Source of the DNA: an uncultured Phycicoccus sp.
Lineage (GTDB): Bacteria; Actinomycetota; Actinomycetes; Actinomycetales; Dermatophilaceae
Direction: 5' to 3'
Length of the DNA stretch: 53,016 bases
Assembly: GCF_947495705.1 (NCBI RefSeq)
Contig: NZ_CANLZR010000015.1
Location: forward strand, 1 to 53,016
The notes under the pieces were generated by a model that saw nothing but the letters and a program-made list of their open reading frames with translations, did no database searches and was not told where the DNA came from. How positions within the stretch are numbered: the stretch's first letter is position 1; each line of letters begins with the position of its first letter. The position numbers and the translations under genes are program-made. This document shows, one piece after another, positions 29,864-38,579 of this stretch.

Positions 29864-31813
29864 GTGGCGGGTCGGATCAAGGCCGAGGACATCACGTCGG
29901 TCAAGGAGCGCTCCTCCATCGAGGACGTCGTGCGCGACCACGTGACGCTGCGCCCGGCGGGGGTGGGCTCCCTCAAGGGGCTGTGCCCGTTCCACGACGA
30001 GAAGACCCCGAGCTTCACCATCCGCCCGTCCGTCGGCACCTACCACTGCTTCGGCTGCGGCGAGGGCGGCGACGTCCTCGACTTCGTCCAGAAGGTCGAG
30101 CACCTGACGTTCACCGAGTCCGTCGAGCGGCTCGCCGCCAAGGTGGGCATGGAGCTGCGGTACGAGGAGGGTGGCGGCCCGCGCGAGGGCGGCGCGTCGC
30201 TCGGCAAGCGGTCGCGGCTGCTGGAGGCCCACCGGGTCGCCGAGGAGTTCTACACCGGCCTCCTCCTCGACCGCGCCCGCGGCGACGCGCGGGTCGGGCG
30301 CGACTTCCTGCGCGAACGCGGCTTCGACGCCGCGGCCGCCGAGCGCTTCGGGGTGGGCTTCGCGCCGGCTGACGGCGACGCCCTGACCCGGCACCTCCTG
30401 CAGCGCGGCTTCACCGAGGACGAGGTCACCACCGGCGGCCTCACCGGCCGCGGTAGCCGGGGGCTCTACGACCGGTTCCGTGGCCGGCTCGTGTGGCCGA
30501 TCCGCGACACCACCGGCGACACGGTCGGGTTCGGCGCGCGTCGGCTCTTCGAGGAGGACCGGATCGCCGCGAAGTACCTCAACACCTCCGAGACCCCCAT
30601 CTACAAGAAGTCCCAGGTCCTCTACGGCCTCGACCTCGCGAAGAAGGCCATCGCGGTCGACCGCCGGGCCGTCGTCGTCGAGGGCTACACCGACGTGATG
30701 GCCGCCCACCTGTCCGGCGTCGAGGGCGCGGTCGCCACCTGCGGCACGGCGTTCGGGGTCGACCACATCAAGATCCTGCGGCGCATCATGCGCGACGAGG
30801 CCGACCATGCCCCCGCCCGCGTCGTCTTCACCTTCGACGGCGACGCCGCCGGCCAGAAGGCTGCGATGAAGGCCTTCGGCGAGGACCAGCGCTGGGCGGC
30901 ACAGTCGTTCGTCGCGGTCGCCCCCGACGGCATGGACCCGTGCGAGCTGCGGCTGGCCAAGGGCGACGCGGAGGTCGCGGCCCTCGTCGACAACGCCGTC
31001 CCGATGTTCGAGTTCGCGGTCCGTACGACGATCCGCCGCTTCGACCTCGAGACCGCCGAGGGCCGGGTGCAGGCGATGAAGGCCGTCGCCCCGATCATCG
31101 GCTCCATCCGCGACACGAGCCTGCGCCCCGAGTACACCCGCACCGTCTCCGGGTGGCTCGGCATCGAGGTCGAGCAGATGGCCGCCGAGGTGAAGAAGGC
31201 CGGCCGGCTCGCGAGCACCGACGACGCGGGCCCCGACCGCCGCCCGAGCCCTGCGGGGACCGACGAGGTGCCGGAGCCCGGCCCCGGGGAGGGCTCCGTC
31301 TCGCTGCCGCCGCCCGACCTGCGCGACCCCGTCGTCGCCGTCGAGCGCCAGCTGCTCCAGGCGCTCGTGCAGTACCCGACGCAGTTCCCCGAGGCCGACC
31401 TCGAGGCGCTCGACCCCGAGGCGCTCACGGCGCCCGCGCACCGGGCCGTCCTCGACGGCATCCGCATCGCCGCCGCGAACGGACGCCGCACGGGGTCCAC
31501 GGCGGCCTGGGTGGCGGCCATCGGTGAGGCGGCACCGGTCCCCGTCCGGGGCCTGGTCGCCGAGCTGTCGGTGGCGCCGCTGCCGGTCCGGTACGACTCG
31601 TCCACCGGGCTGCCGCCGCGTCGCTACCTCGACAGCCTGCTCATGGGCGTCCGCGACGCCCACCTCGGGCGGCGGATCGCCGACGCGATGGCCACGCTGC
31701 GCCGCATCCAGAACGACCCCGCCGCCGACCAGTCCTCGCTGCGCGAGCGGACGACGGCCCTGCACGCCCTCGAGCTCGAGCGCGTCCGGCTCCGGGAGGC
31801 CGCCACCTCATGA
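29864..31813 (+). CDS. dnaG: DNA primase
   Basis: 649 aa. The N-terminal zinc ribbon has C41/H44 (CPFHDEKTPSF) and C62/C65 (CFGCGEGGDVLDF); the catalytic core carries the TOPRIM motif VVVEGYTDVMAAH with E273, followed by FTFDGDAAGQKAAMKAF, the metal-binding aspartates. The C-terminal third (from about 480) is the helicase-binding domain. It synthesises RNA primers at the replication fork. A good ribosome-binding site (GAGAGGGAGAGG) precedes GTG 29864, and TAGACT at 29831-29836 is a plausible -10, so this mRNA has a leader of about 25 nt. Confidence 0.96.
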   Translation: MAGRIKAEDITSVKERSSIEDVVRDHVTLRPAGVGSLKGLCPFHDEKTPSFTIRPSVGTYHCFGCGEGGDVLDFVQKVEHLTFTESVERLAAKVGMELRYEEGGGPREGGASLGKRSRLLEAHRVAEEFYTGLLLDRARGDARVGRDFLRERGFDAAAAERFGVGFAPADGDALTRHLLQRGFTEDEVTTGGLTGRGSRGLYDRFRGRLVWPIRDTTGDTVGFGARRLFEEDRIAAKYLNTSETPIYKKSQVLYGLDLAKKAIAVDRRAVVVEGYTDVMAAHLSGVEGAVATCGTAFGVDHIKILRRIMRDEADHAPARVVFTFDGDAAGQKAAMKAFGEDQRWAAQSFVAVAPDGMDPCELRLAKGDAEVAALVDNAVPMFEFAVRTTIRRFDLETAEGRVQAMKAVAPIIGSIRDTSLRPEYTRTVSGWLGIEVEQMAAEVKKAGRLASTDDAGPDRRPSPAGTDEVPEPGPGEGSVSLPPPDLRDPVVAVERQLLQALVQYPTQFPEADLEALDPEALTAPAHRAVLDGIRIAAANGRRTGSTAAWVAAIGEAAPVPVRGLVAELSVAPLPVRYDSSTGLPPRRYLDSLLMGVRDAHLGRRIADAMATLRRIQNDPAADQSSLRERTTALHALELERVRLREAATS

Positions 31814-32340
31814 GACTCCACTGGACCGGCCTGCGCAGGCCGCAGGTCCCCGACGACGTCGCGGCGGTCATCCCGCTCGCGGCCGGCGAGAAGCTGCTCG
31901 CCTGGGCCACGGGCGAGCAGGGCCTCACCGTCGTTGCCGGGCGGCACCGCCTGTACGTCGTCACCGCGGCTCCCGGGTCCGACCCCACCCTCGTTCTCGA
32001 CCGGCCGTGGCACCTCGTCGATGCCGGCACCTGGTCCGAGGAGGGTGTCCTGCGCGTCGTGTGGGTCGACGGCCGGCCACCGCTGCGGGTCGTGCTCACA
32101 GAGCCCGGCATGCTGCCCGAGACGCTGCGCGAGCGGGTCCAGGCCTCGGTGGTACTCGCCGAGACCCTCGACCTCGGCGGGCGACGCACCGCGAAGGTGG
32201 TCGTCCGGCGCGACCTCGCGACCCGTCGGCTGCTGTCCCAGGCCGTGCTCGGCACGGGCGTCCGCTCGAGCGACCCCGGGGTGGACGAGCAGGTGCGGGC
32301 CGGTCTCGCGCGGGTCCGCGAGCAGGTCGGGCTGGACTGA
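31810..32340 (+). CDS. Conserved hypothetical protein coupled to dnaG
   Basis: 176 aa with no family name I can assign. It looks like an all-beta domain in the first 100 residues (GEKLLAWATGEQGLTVVAGRHRLYVV, LDRPWHLVDAGTWSEEGVLRVVW), followed by a helical C-terminus containing RVQASVVLAETLDLGGRRTAKVVVRRDLATRRLL. No signal peptide or membrane helix. Its ATG overlaps the dnaG stop (ATGA at 31810-31813), so translation is coupled to primase. The strand pattern recalls lipid-binding or PH-like domains, but that is a guess. Confidence 0.75.
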   Translation: MRLHWTGLRRPQVPDDVAAVIPLAAGEKLLAWATGEQGLTVVAGRHRLYVVTAAPGSDPTLVLDRPWHLVDAGTWSEEGVLRVVWVDGRPPLRVVLTEPGMLPETLRERVQASVVLAETLDLGGRRTAKVVVRRDLATRRLLSQAVLGTGVRSSDPGVDEQVRAGLARVREQVGLD

Positions 32341-32425
32341 GGGGCGCCCGGTGGGGCCGATTTCGTGCCGCGCGTCCGGGGTTGCTATCGTGGCGTCGCT
32401 GCCGCGGCGATCCCGTGGTGGCCCT

Positions 32426-32498
32426 TCCCCTGTAGCTCAACTGGCAGAGCATTCGGCTGTTAACCGGAGGGTTGTTGGTTCGAGTCCAACCGGGGGAG
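32426..32498 (+). tRNA. tRNA-Asn (anticodon GTT)
   Basis: 73 nt folding as a full cloverleaf: acceptor TCCCCTG (32426-32432) with CGGGGGA (32491-32497), D-arm AGCTCAACTGGCAGAGC, anticodon stem TTCGG/CCGGA with loop CTGTTAA and anticodon GTT at 32459-32461, T-arm GTTGG/CCAAC with loop TTCGAGT, discriminator G. CCA is not encoded. TATCGT at about 32385-32390 is a likely promoter -10. Confidence 0.95.
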
Positions 32499-32510
32499 CA
32501 TCACGAGAGG

Positions 32511-32541
32511 CCCCTGACCTGCGGAGACGCAAGGTCAGGGG
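32511..32541 (+). terminator. Terminator after tRNA-Asn
   Basis: CCCCTGACCT (32511-32520) pairs with AGGTCAGGGG (32532-32541), followed by TTTCTT: a classic intrinsic terminator 12 nt after the tRNA. Confidence 0.8.
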
Positions 32542-32765
32542 TTTCTTGCATTCCGGGGCATCGGCTATGCATCGTTGAGTGTTGGCGTCGACCATTGAAT
32601 CCCTTTCATGGCGGGAGCAGGTCACCGCTTGCCATGGCTCGGTCCTTGGCAGGACAGCGGATGGCTGTGCGTGACCTGATCGGGCGACCGGCTGCCCGCG
32701 GGCGGGGGTCCCGCGCAGCGGCTGCGCGCCCGTCGTCGGCGCCGGACGGGGCGACGTCGAGGAGG

Positions 32766-35513
32766 TCAGCTGAAGTCGAGGTGCGCGAGTTCGGTCCGCG
32801 AACTGACGCCCACCTTGGTGAACACGTTGCGCAGGTGGAACGCGACAGTGCGCGGTGACACCCAGCACTGGGCCGCGACGTCCTTGTTCGACAGGCCGGT
32901 GCTGACCAGCTCGGCGACCTTGAGCTCCATCGGGGTCAGGGCGAGCAGGGTGGATGGGTCGCGTTTGCGGGCCGTTTCGCCGGATGCCCGTAGCTCTTGG
33001 GTGGCGCGCTCCGCCAGGGGTTTCGCGCCCAGGTCGGCGAAGGCGTCCAGCGCCGACCTCAGGTGGGTGCGGGCATCCACGCGACGGTTGGTGCGGCGCA
33101 GGAACTCCCCATAGGCGAGCTGGGTGCGTGCCAGGTCGTAGGGCCGTGACGCGTGCCGGTAGTGACCGACCGCACGCTCGAACCCCGCCGTTGCGTCCGC
33201 GTGATCGCGCGAGGTCAGGGCACGGCCCAGATCGACGGCGCCGAGCGCCCAGCCGTGCTGACTCTTGGTCGCGAACGGGGTCAGCTCGTCCACCCACGCC
33301 AGAGCCTGCTCTGTGTTGCCGGCGCGGACGGCCGCCTCGAGCCGATCGACGGCGGCCAGCCGGTGCAGGGCCGGCACGCGCATCCCCGACAGGTAGTGGA
33401 GTGCCCCCGGCGCGTCACCGTGCGCGGTGGCGTGGGCGCCCTTGGCCCACCGGGTGACGTCGTGCGTGGGGCCGGCCATGATGCCCAACGGGTACGTGGA
33501 CGCAACATCCTCGAACGCCGCGAGCTGGTGGTCGAAGTCGTCAGTACCGGTGAGCGCGGCCAGCAGGGTCAACACGGCCAATGGCGCGGCGGTCAGGGTC
33601 GGCTGTCCAACGCTGCCCGCCAACCTGAGGGCTTCGTCGGCGGAACTGCGCACTGATGTCCACGCGCCGGTGGGAAGCTGGCCGAACATGAGGCGCTCGA
33701 GGGCGTAGATGACGACCATGCCGGCACCAGCCTCGCGGGCGGTGGACACCATGGCGGAGTAGTAGAAGCGGGCTCCTTCGTCGTGGCCCAGGTGCAGAGC
33801 GGTGTTGCCGAGGTTGCCCATCACGTCCAGGTCCTCAACCTCGCGTCCAGCCTCCAAAGCCCGCGCCAGAGCGGTAGTGGCGCGGCCCCAGTCCTGCTCC
33901 CCGGAGGCGGTGAGGGTGCGCAGCAGCAGCCGCAGGCACCGTGTCCGAGGTGTGTCCTGATCGGTCGTGCCCAGCAGATGCGTCAGCTGGGACTCCCCGA
34001 GGGTTGCGCCGCTGTCGGCGCCGTACGTGCGGTTCAGGGCCGCGGCACAGGCCATCTCCAAAGCGCGCCCGCTGTCGTGGTCCGCGACCGTGCGAGCCGC
34101 GACCGTGAAGATGCGGTGTGCGTCCACGGCGGAGCCGACATTGACCTCGATCCGTGCCCGGAGACGGTCGATGTCGGCTCGCTGAAGGGGGTCGACCGTG
34201 AGCTCACGCGCTGAGGAGGCCAGCGCGCGGGCGCGGACCGCGTGCCCGGCCGCCCACGCGGTGCGCCCGGCTCCGAACAGTCGAGTGGCCCGATCCTTCT
34301 CGTTCACCGTCAGTGCGGCCGCCCGCTCGAATGCGTCGGCCGCAGCGAGGTGGCCGCCGCGTTGCTCGGCGCGAACAGCGACGTCGGCCAGGGCGTGGGC
34401 GACGTCCCCGTCAGGTCCGTCGGCTGCTGCGGCACGGTGCCATGTCGCACGGTCCGGGTCGTCGCGGCCGACCGCCTGGGCGAGGGCGCGGTGGGCTTGG
34501 CGCTGCTCGAAACTGGTCGCCGCCTGGTACACGGCTGACCGGACCAACGGGTGCCGCACCGCCACAGTGTCACCGCTGATCGTCAGCAGGTTTGACCGCT
34601 CAGCGTCCTCCCACGCGGTGGCGTCGGCGCCGAGCGTTGCGGCGGCTTGCCGGACGGTGGCGACCCGCCCGGTGGCGTCGGCCGCCGCGACCAGGAGCAG
34701 CGTCTGCACCTCCTGCGACAGGAGGCGGCACCGGTCCAGGAACGCGCGTTCGACGCCTGCGGTCAACGTGAGCTGTCGCGGCAGGGGCTCTTCGCCGTGC
34801 AGCTGGGCCGAGCTCAGCCCGGTGGGCAGTTCCATCAGGGCGAGGGGGTTTCCGCCCGTTTCGCGCAGCAGACGCTCCGCGACCTCACCCGGCAGCGGGT
34901 CCCCGCCGCGTTCGTCGAGGAGCTGGCGGGCCGCGTCGTCGTCGAGGCCGTGGATCTCGAGGACGGGCAGTCCCGGTGGGGCGAACGGTTGTCGGGTCGT
35001 GTCGCCGGTCCTGGCCGCGAAGACCATGGCCACCGGGTCCGCAGCCAGCTGCCGAGCCGCGAACAGCAAGGCGTCCGCCGATGCTGAGTCGAGCCAGTGC
35101 GCGTCGTCGACGACGCACAGCAGCGGCTGGTCGGGTTCCGCTGCGTCGGTCAGGGCGGACAGGGTGGCCACGCCGACGAGAAAGGGCTCGACCGTGGGTC
35201 CGTCCTCGACGCCGAACGCGAGACGCAGCGCGCGCGCCTGAGGGGGAGGGAGCCGGTCGAAGTCCAGGACGGGACGCAGCAGCCGGTGCAGCGCCGAGTA
35301 TGGCAGAGGTGACTCCGACTCGACCCCGGCGGTGCGAACCACCCGAAAGGTGCCGTCTTCACCGGCCTTCCGGGGGGTGGTCAGGTCCCGCAACAAGGCG
35401 GTCTTGCCAACACCGGGCTCTCCGAGCACAACCAGGACGGCACCGCGTCCGGTGCGTGCCTGGTCCAGCAACGCAGCAAGGCGCGCTTGCTCGGGCTCGC
35501 GGCCGTGTAGCAC
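32766..35513 (-). CDS. Large ATP-binding LuxR-type (LAL/MalT-like) transcriptional regulator
   Basis: 915 aa. LHGREPEQARLAALLDQARTG precedes Walker A GEPGVGKT at 31-38; Walker B is LLCVVDDAHWLD around 131-142; the middle is helical repeat sequence; the C-terminal LuxR helix-turn-helix reads LALTPMELKVAELVSTGLSNKDVAAQCWVSPRTVAFHLRNVFTKV. GTG 35513 is chosen over a longer ATG frame at 35585 because LAL proteins typically begin LHGRE, and the extra 24 codons would cover the conserved promoter box at 35555-35578. First island gene after tRNA-Asn; it is the best candidate to regulate the five boxed promoters. Confidence 0.88.
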   Translation of the reverse strand: MLHGREPEQARLAALLDQARTGRGAVLVVLGEPGVGKTALLRDLTTPRKAGEDGTFRVVRTAGVESESPLPYSALHRLLRPVLDFDRLPPPQARALRLAFGVEDGPTVEPFLVGVATLSALTDAAEPDQPLLCVVDDAHWLDSASADALLFAARQLAADPVAMVFAARTGDTTRQPFAPPGLPVLEIHGLDDDAARQLLDERGGDPLPGEVAERLLRETGGNPLALMELPTGLSSAQLHGEEPLPRQLTLTAGVERAFLDRCRLLSQEVQTLLLVAAADATGRVATVRQAAATLGADATAWEDAERSNLLTISGDTVAVRHPLVRSAVYQAATSFEQRQAHRALAQAVGRDDPDRATWHRAAAADGPDGDVAHALADVAVRAEQRGGHLAAADAFERAAALTVNEKDRATRLFGAGRTAWAAGHAVRARALASSARELTVDPLQRADIDRLRARIEVNVGSAVDAHRIFTVAARTVADHDSGRALEMACAAALNRTYGADSGATLGESQLTHLLGTTDQDTPRTRCLRLLLRTLTASGEQDWGRATTALARALEAGREVEDLDVMGNLGNTALHLGHDEGARFYYSAMVSTAREAGAGMVVIYALERLMFGQLPTGAWTSVRSSADEALRLAGSVGQPTLTAAPLAVLTLLAALTGTDDFDHQLAAFEDVASTYPLGIMAGPTHDVTRWAKGAHATAHGDAPGALHYLSGMRVPALHRLAAVDRLEAAVRAGNTEQALAWVDELTPFATKSQHGWALGAVDLGRALTSRDHADATAGFERAVGHYRHASRPYDLARTQLAYGEFLRRTNRRVDARTHLRSALDAFADLGAKPLAERATQELRASGETARKRDPSTLLALTPMELKVAELVSTGLSNKDVAAQCWVSPRTVAFHLRNVFTKVGVSSRTELAHLDFS

Positions 35514-35554
35514 CAGCCGACGGTACCGCTGATCGGGGCCACTCCCAGAGGCAT

Positions 35555-35578
35555 CCCGGCACATTGACCGGGGCGAGC
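35555..35578 (+). promoter_or_regulatory. Island promoter box A (upstream of DJ-1-like gene)
   Basis: CCCGGC-ACATTGA-CCGGGGCGAGC, oriented toward the DJ-1-like gene; 65 nt separate it from the ATG at 35644. GACCGTGG follows at 35594-35601, 15 nt after the box. It also lies 41 nt upstream of the divergent LuxR start, so it could serve both. Confidence 0.7.
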
Positions 35579-35643
35579 CCTGCATCGAAGCGCGACCGTG
35601 GATTCACCGAGAGAACCCCACGCCGTTACCGAAGGATTCCGCC

Positions 35644-36276
35644 ATGACCTCGCTCACCGTCCCCGTGGGCCCCATCGCGCCCGCTACCACGAAGCACATC
35701 GGCATCCTGCTGTTCGACGACGTCGAAGAGCTCGACGCAGTCGGTCCGTGGGAGATCCTGTCCAACTGGACCCTCACCTACCCGCAGGACGGCTGGGCGG
35801 TCACCCTCGTCTCCAAGGACGGCCGTCCGGTACGCGCGGCCAAGGGCATGGTGATCGGCGCCCACCACTCGTTCGACGAGGTGCCACCGATGAGCGTGCT
35901 GATCCACCCGGGCGGGCCGGGTTCACGGGTCCTCATGCGCGACGAAGACCACCTCGCCTGGGTCCGCGGGCAGCGCGCGACCGTTCCGCTGATGACCAGC
36001 GTCTGCAGCGGCGCACTGGTGTACGCCAACGCCGGTGTGCTGGCAGGACGGCCCGCGGCCACACACTGGCAGTCCCTTGAGCTGCTGCACGAGCTCGATC
36101 CGTCGATCAACGTGGACTCGAAGGCCCGCTTCGTCGACGACGGGGACGTCATCACCAGCGCCGGGGTCAGCGCTGGCATCGACATGGCCCTGCACCTGGT
36201 CTTCCGGCTCGCCACTGCCGACCGGGCTCGTGCGGTGCGCAGTGACGTGCAGTACGACCCTCAGCCGCCGGTCTGA
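35644..36276 (+). CDS. DJ-1/PfpI family protein, isonitrile-hydratase-like
   Basis: 210 aa. The GATase1-like fold shows IGILLFDDVEELDAVGPWEIL at 19-39, HPGGPGSR at 88-95 and the nucleophile C121 in TSVCSGALVYANAGVLAGRPAATHW. The cysteine elbow followed by an A(A/T)THW segment is typical of isonitrile hydratases (InhA) and of the sensor domains of GlxA-type regulators; there is no AraC helix-turn-helix here, so a free enzyme is more likely. Hydration of isonitriles to N-formamides is therefore possible but not proven. GAAGGA precedes the ATG. Divergent from the LuxR regulator, with box A between. Confidence 0.82.
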   Translation: MTSLTVPVGPIAPATTKHIGILLFDDVEELDAVGPWEILSNWTLTYPQDGWAVTLVSKDGRPVRAAKGMVIGAHHSFDEVPPMSVLIHPGGPGSRVLMRDEDHLAWVRGQRATVPLMTSVCSGALVYANAGVLAGRPAATHWQSLELLHELDPSINVDSKARFVDDGDVITSAGVSAGIDMALHLVFRLATADRARAVRSDVQYDPQPPV

Positions 36277-36471
36277 TCATGCAGACGAGCGATCGCGGTC
36301 GGTGGCCTCGAGCGGCAGGCCGACCATGGTCTGGAGAGGGGGGCGAGGGGTTGGGCCCTGCGTTCAGCGGCGCCCCCCGTGAAGGGAGCTGCGTGGTGAC
36401 CAGGACTTCGAGGTTCTGGATGGCCCATCCGACTATTGCCTCGTCCGTCGCTGTTGGGCCACAGTCCTGCC

Positions 36472-37404
36472 ATGGAGTCGTGCGAGGTCCTGGTTGTGGG
36501 GGGCGGGGCTGCCGGCCTGTCGGCTGCCTTGGTGCTGGGCCGGGCTCGTCGAAGAGTGGTGGTGGTTGACGTTGGCGCCCCGCGCAATGCCCCAGCGGCG
36601 CACATGCAGGGGTTCTTGTCCCGAGACGGCATGCCGCCGGCCGGCCTCCTCCATGTCGGTCGCGATGAGGTCCGCGGGTATGGGGTGACCATCACCACGG
36701 GTTCCGTCAGCGAACTCGTCAAGACTGCTGCCGGGTTCGAAGCCCGCCTGGAGTGTGGTCAGCGGGTCGGCGCGCGCAAGGTCCTGGTCGCGACTGGCCT
36801 GCGTGACGAGCTGCCTGACATCACCGGTCTGCGCCAACGTTGGGGGACAGACGTGCTGCACTGCCCGTACTGCCACGGGTGGGAGGTGCGCGACAAGGCG
36901 CTCGGTGTTCTCTGGAACGGGCCGGACACCGCCCGGTTCGCCAACATCGTGCGGCAATGGACGAGTGACCTGGTTCTGTTTGCTCCTGACGACGTACTCG
37001 CTGAGGCGGACCGCCCGCTCTTGGCGGCCCGCTCGGTTCGCGTCGTCGAAGGTGGTGTCGACCGCGTCGTCGTCGAGAGCGACCACCTGACCGGGGTCCT
37101 GATGCGCGATGGTCGCACGGTAGCAAGGGATGCCCTCTTCGTGCCGCCGCGCCTTGTCCCCAATGACACTTTGCTCACCGGGCTCGGGTGCCTGACGGAC
37201 GACCTGGGTTGGGTGGTGGTGGGGGTCAACGGAACCACCAGCATTCCTGGGGTATGGGCCGTGGGCAACGTGAGCAACCCGCGGGCTCAGGTCATCACCG
37301 CTGCTGGCGAGGGGTCCGCTGCGGCCATCTCCATCAACGCGGACCTCGTCGACGACGACGTTCGTGAAGCCGTCCACGAGGTCACCCAGGTCGCCCCTCC
37401 CTGA
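36472..37404 (+). CDS. Thioredoxin-reductase-like FAD/NAD(P) oxidoreductase
   Basis: 310 aa, length of TrxB-type flavoproteins. FAD-binding VLVVGGGAAGLSAALVLGRA at 7-26, redox-like CPYCHG with C131/C134 and an IPGVWAVGNVSNPRAQV segment near the end that binds the flavin. Unlike true thioredoxin reductases (CATC motif) it has CPYC, found in a TrxR-like subgroup of uncertain partner, and the second dinucleotide fold lacks a clear GxGxxA. ATG 36472 is chosen because the conserved fold begins at residue 5. No island box precedes it, so it may be controlled separately. Confidence 0.83.
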   Translation: MESCEVLVVGGGAAGLSAALVLGRARRRVVVVDVGAPRNAPAAHMQGFLSRDGMPPAGLLHVGRDEVRGYGVTITTGSVSELVKTAAGFEARLECGQRVGARKVLVATGLRDELPDITGLRQRWGTDVLHCPYCHGWEVRDKALGVLWNGPDTARFANIVRQWTSDLVLFAPDDVLAEADRPLLAARSVRVVEGGVDRVVVESDHLTGVLMRDGRTVARDALFVPPRLVPNDTLLTGLGCLTDDLGWVVVGVNGTTSIPGVWAVGNVSNPRAQVITAAGEGSAAAISINADLVDDDVREAVHEVTQVAPP

Positions 37405-37500
37405 GCGGGAGACCCTGGTAGCCCTGCCGGCGTCGTTCTGTCACGGCGGGTTCGGCAGGGCGGGCGGGCGTTGAGATGCGGCTGGTGACGCCGACACCCA

Positions 37501-38472
37501 TCAGTCCTTAGGAATGATCACCACCTTGCCGCGAACCCTGCCGGCCTCGAGGAGGCGCATCGCATCCTTCGCGTGGGACAGCGGGTAGCTCTCCGCGATG
37601 CTCGGCGTCAGCTGCCCGGCCTGGAGGTGTTCGGCGAGGACCTGCAGGTCGCTGGCGCGTTCCTTGGCCATGAGCAGGGCGAGGCGCTGACGGACGAACA
37701 GCGACATCATCGCCCCGCGCAGCTGCCTGCCCATTCCGGTGATGTTGCCGGTGTTCTCGCTGCCGACGAAGACAACGGTGCCGCGAGGCGTGAGGGCGCG
37801 GCGCAGTCGCCGGAGGGAGGAGCCACCGCCGATGTCCAGGATGAGGTCGTAGTGGCGGGTGCCGTCGGCGAAGTCGTCGCGGTCGTAGTCCAGGACGTCG
37901 TCGGCGCCGAGGCTGCGGACGAAGTCGGCCTTGGCGGCGCTGGCGACCCCGGTGACCCGAGCTCCCAGGATCTTGGCGAGCTGGACGGCGTAGCTGCCGA
38001 CGCCACCAGACGCTCCGATGATGAGGACCTCCTGGCCGGCCCGGAGCTTGCCGACGTCTCGGAGTGCCTGCAGGGCGGTGCCGGCAGAGATGGGGACCAC
38101 GGCGGCTTGGGCGAACGTGAGGTTCTCAGGCTTGTGGGCGAGTTTGTTCTCGGGGCCGACCGCGTACTCGGCGAATGAGCCTGGGGCAACGCCGTAGACC
38201 TGGTCTCCGGCAGCGAACTGGGTGACGGCTGAGCCGACCCTGACCACGGTGCCGGCGACGTCCCGTCCGGAGATGGGCATCTTGGGTCGCCGCAGCCCCG
38301 TCGCCATCCGCATCGCGTAGGGCTTACCGGTCATGAGGTGTTCGGTACCGCGGTCTAGCCCGGCGGCGTGCACCTTGATGAGCACGTCGTGGTCGCCGGG
38401 CTCGGGGACGGCCACGTCGTCGACGCGCAGGACCTCGGAGCTGCCGTACCTGTCTTGGATGACTGCCTTCAT
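37501..38472 (-). CDS. Zinc-independent quinone oxidoreductase / MDR-family dehydrogenase
   Basis: 323 aa. MKAVIQDRYGSSEVLRVDDVAVPEPGDHDVLIKV is a standard medium-chain reductase start; VLIIGASGGVGSYAVQLAK is the NADPH-binding Rossmann loop and IGGGSSLRRLRRAL follows it. Structural zinc cysteines are missing, as expected for quinone or enone reductases. ATG 38472 has AGGAAG 8 nt upstream. It follows the MFS gene on the same strand (107 bp gap) and is probably read from the promoter at box B. Confidence 0.85.
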   Translation of the reverse strand: MKAVIQDRYGSSEVLRVDDVAVPEPGDHDVLIKVHAAGLDRGTEHLMTGKPYAMRMATGLRRPKMPISGRDVAGTVVRVGSAVTQFAAGDQVYGVAPGSFAEYAVGPENKLAHKPENLTFAQAAVVPISAGTALQALRDVGKLRAGQEVLIIGASGGVGSYAVQLAKILGARVTGVASAAKADFVRSLGADDVLDYDRDDFADGTRHYDLILDIGGGSSLRRLRRALTPRGTVVFVGSENTGNITGMGRQLRGAMMSLFVRQRLALLMAKERASDLQVLAEHLQAGQLTPSIAESYPLSHAKDAMRLLEAGRVRGKVVIIPKD

Positions 38473-38579
38473 GGTGACTTCCTGGTTGAGGAGGGAGGTG
38501 GTTGCGCTGCTGTTTCTCATGGTGTTCCTGTCTTTCACTGGTGGGTATGGCCTACCCGGATGGTCGGGTTGGGTAGGGG

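Noticed and set aside
35514-35585. ATG start at 35585 for the LuxR regulator
   Set aside because: The extra 24 residues have no family match, and they would cover the conserved promoter box A. GTG 35513 gives the typical LHGRE beginning.
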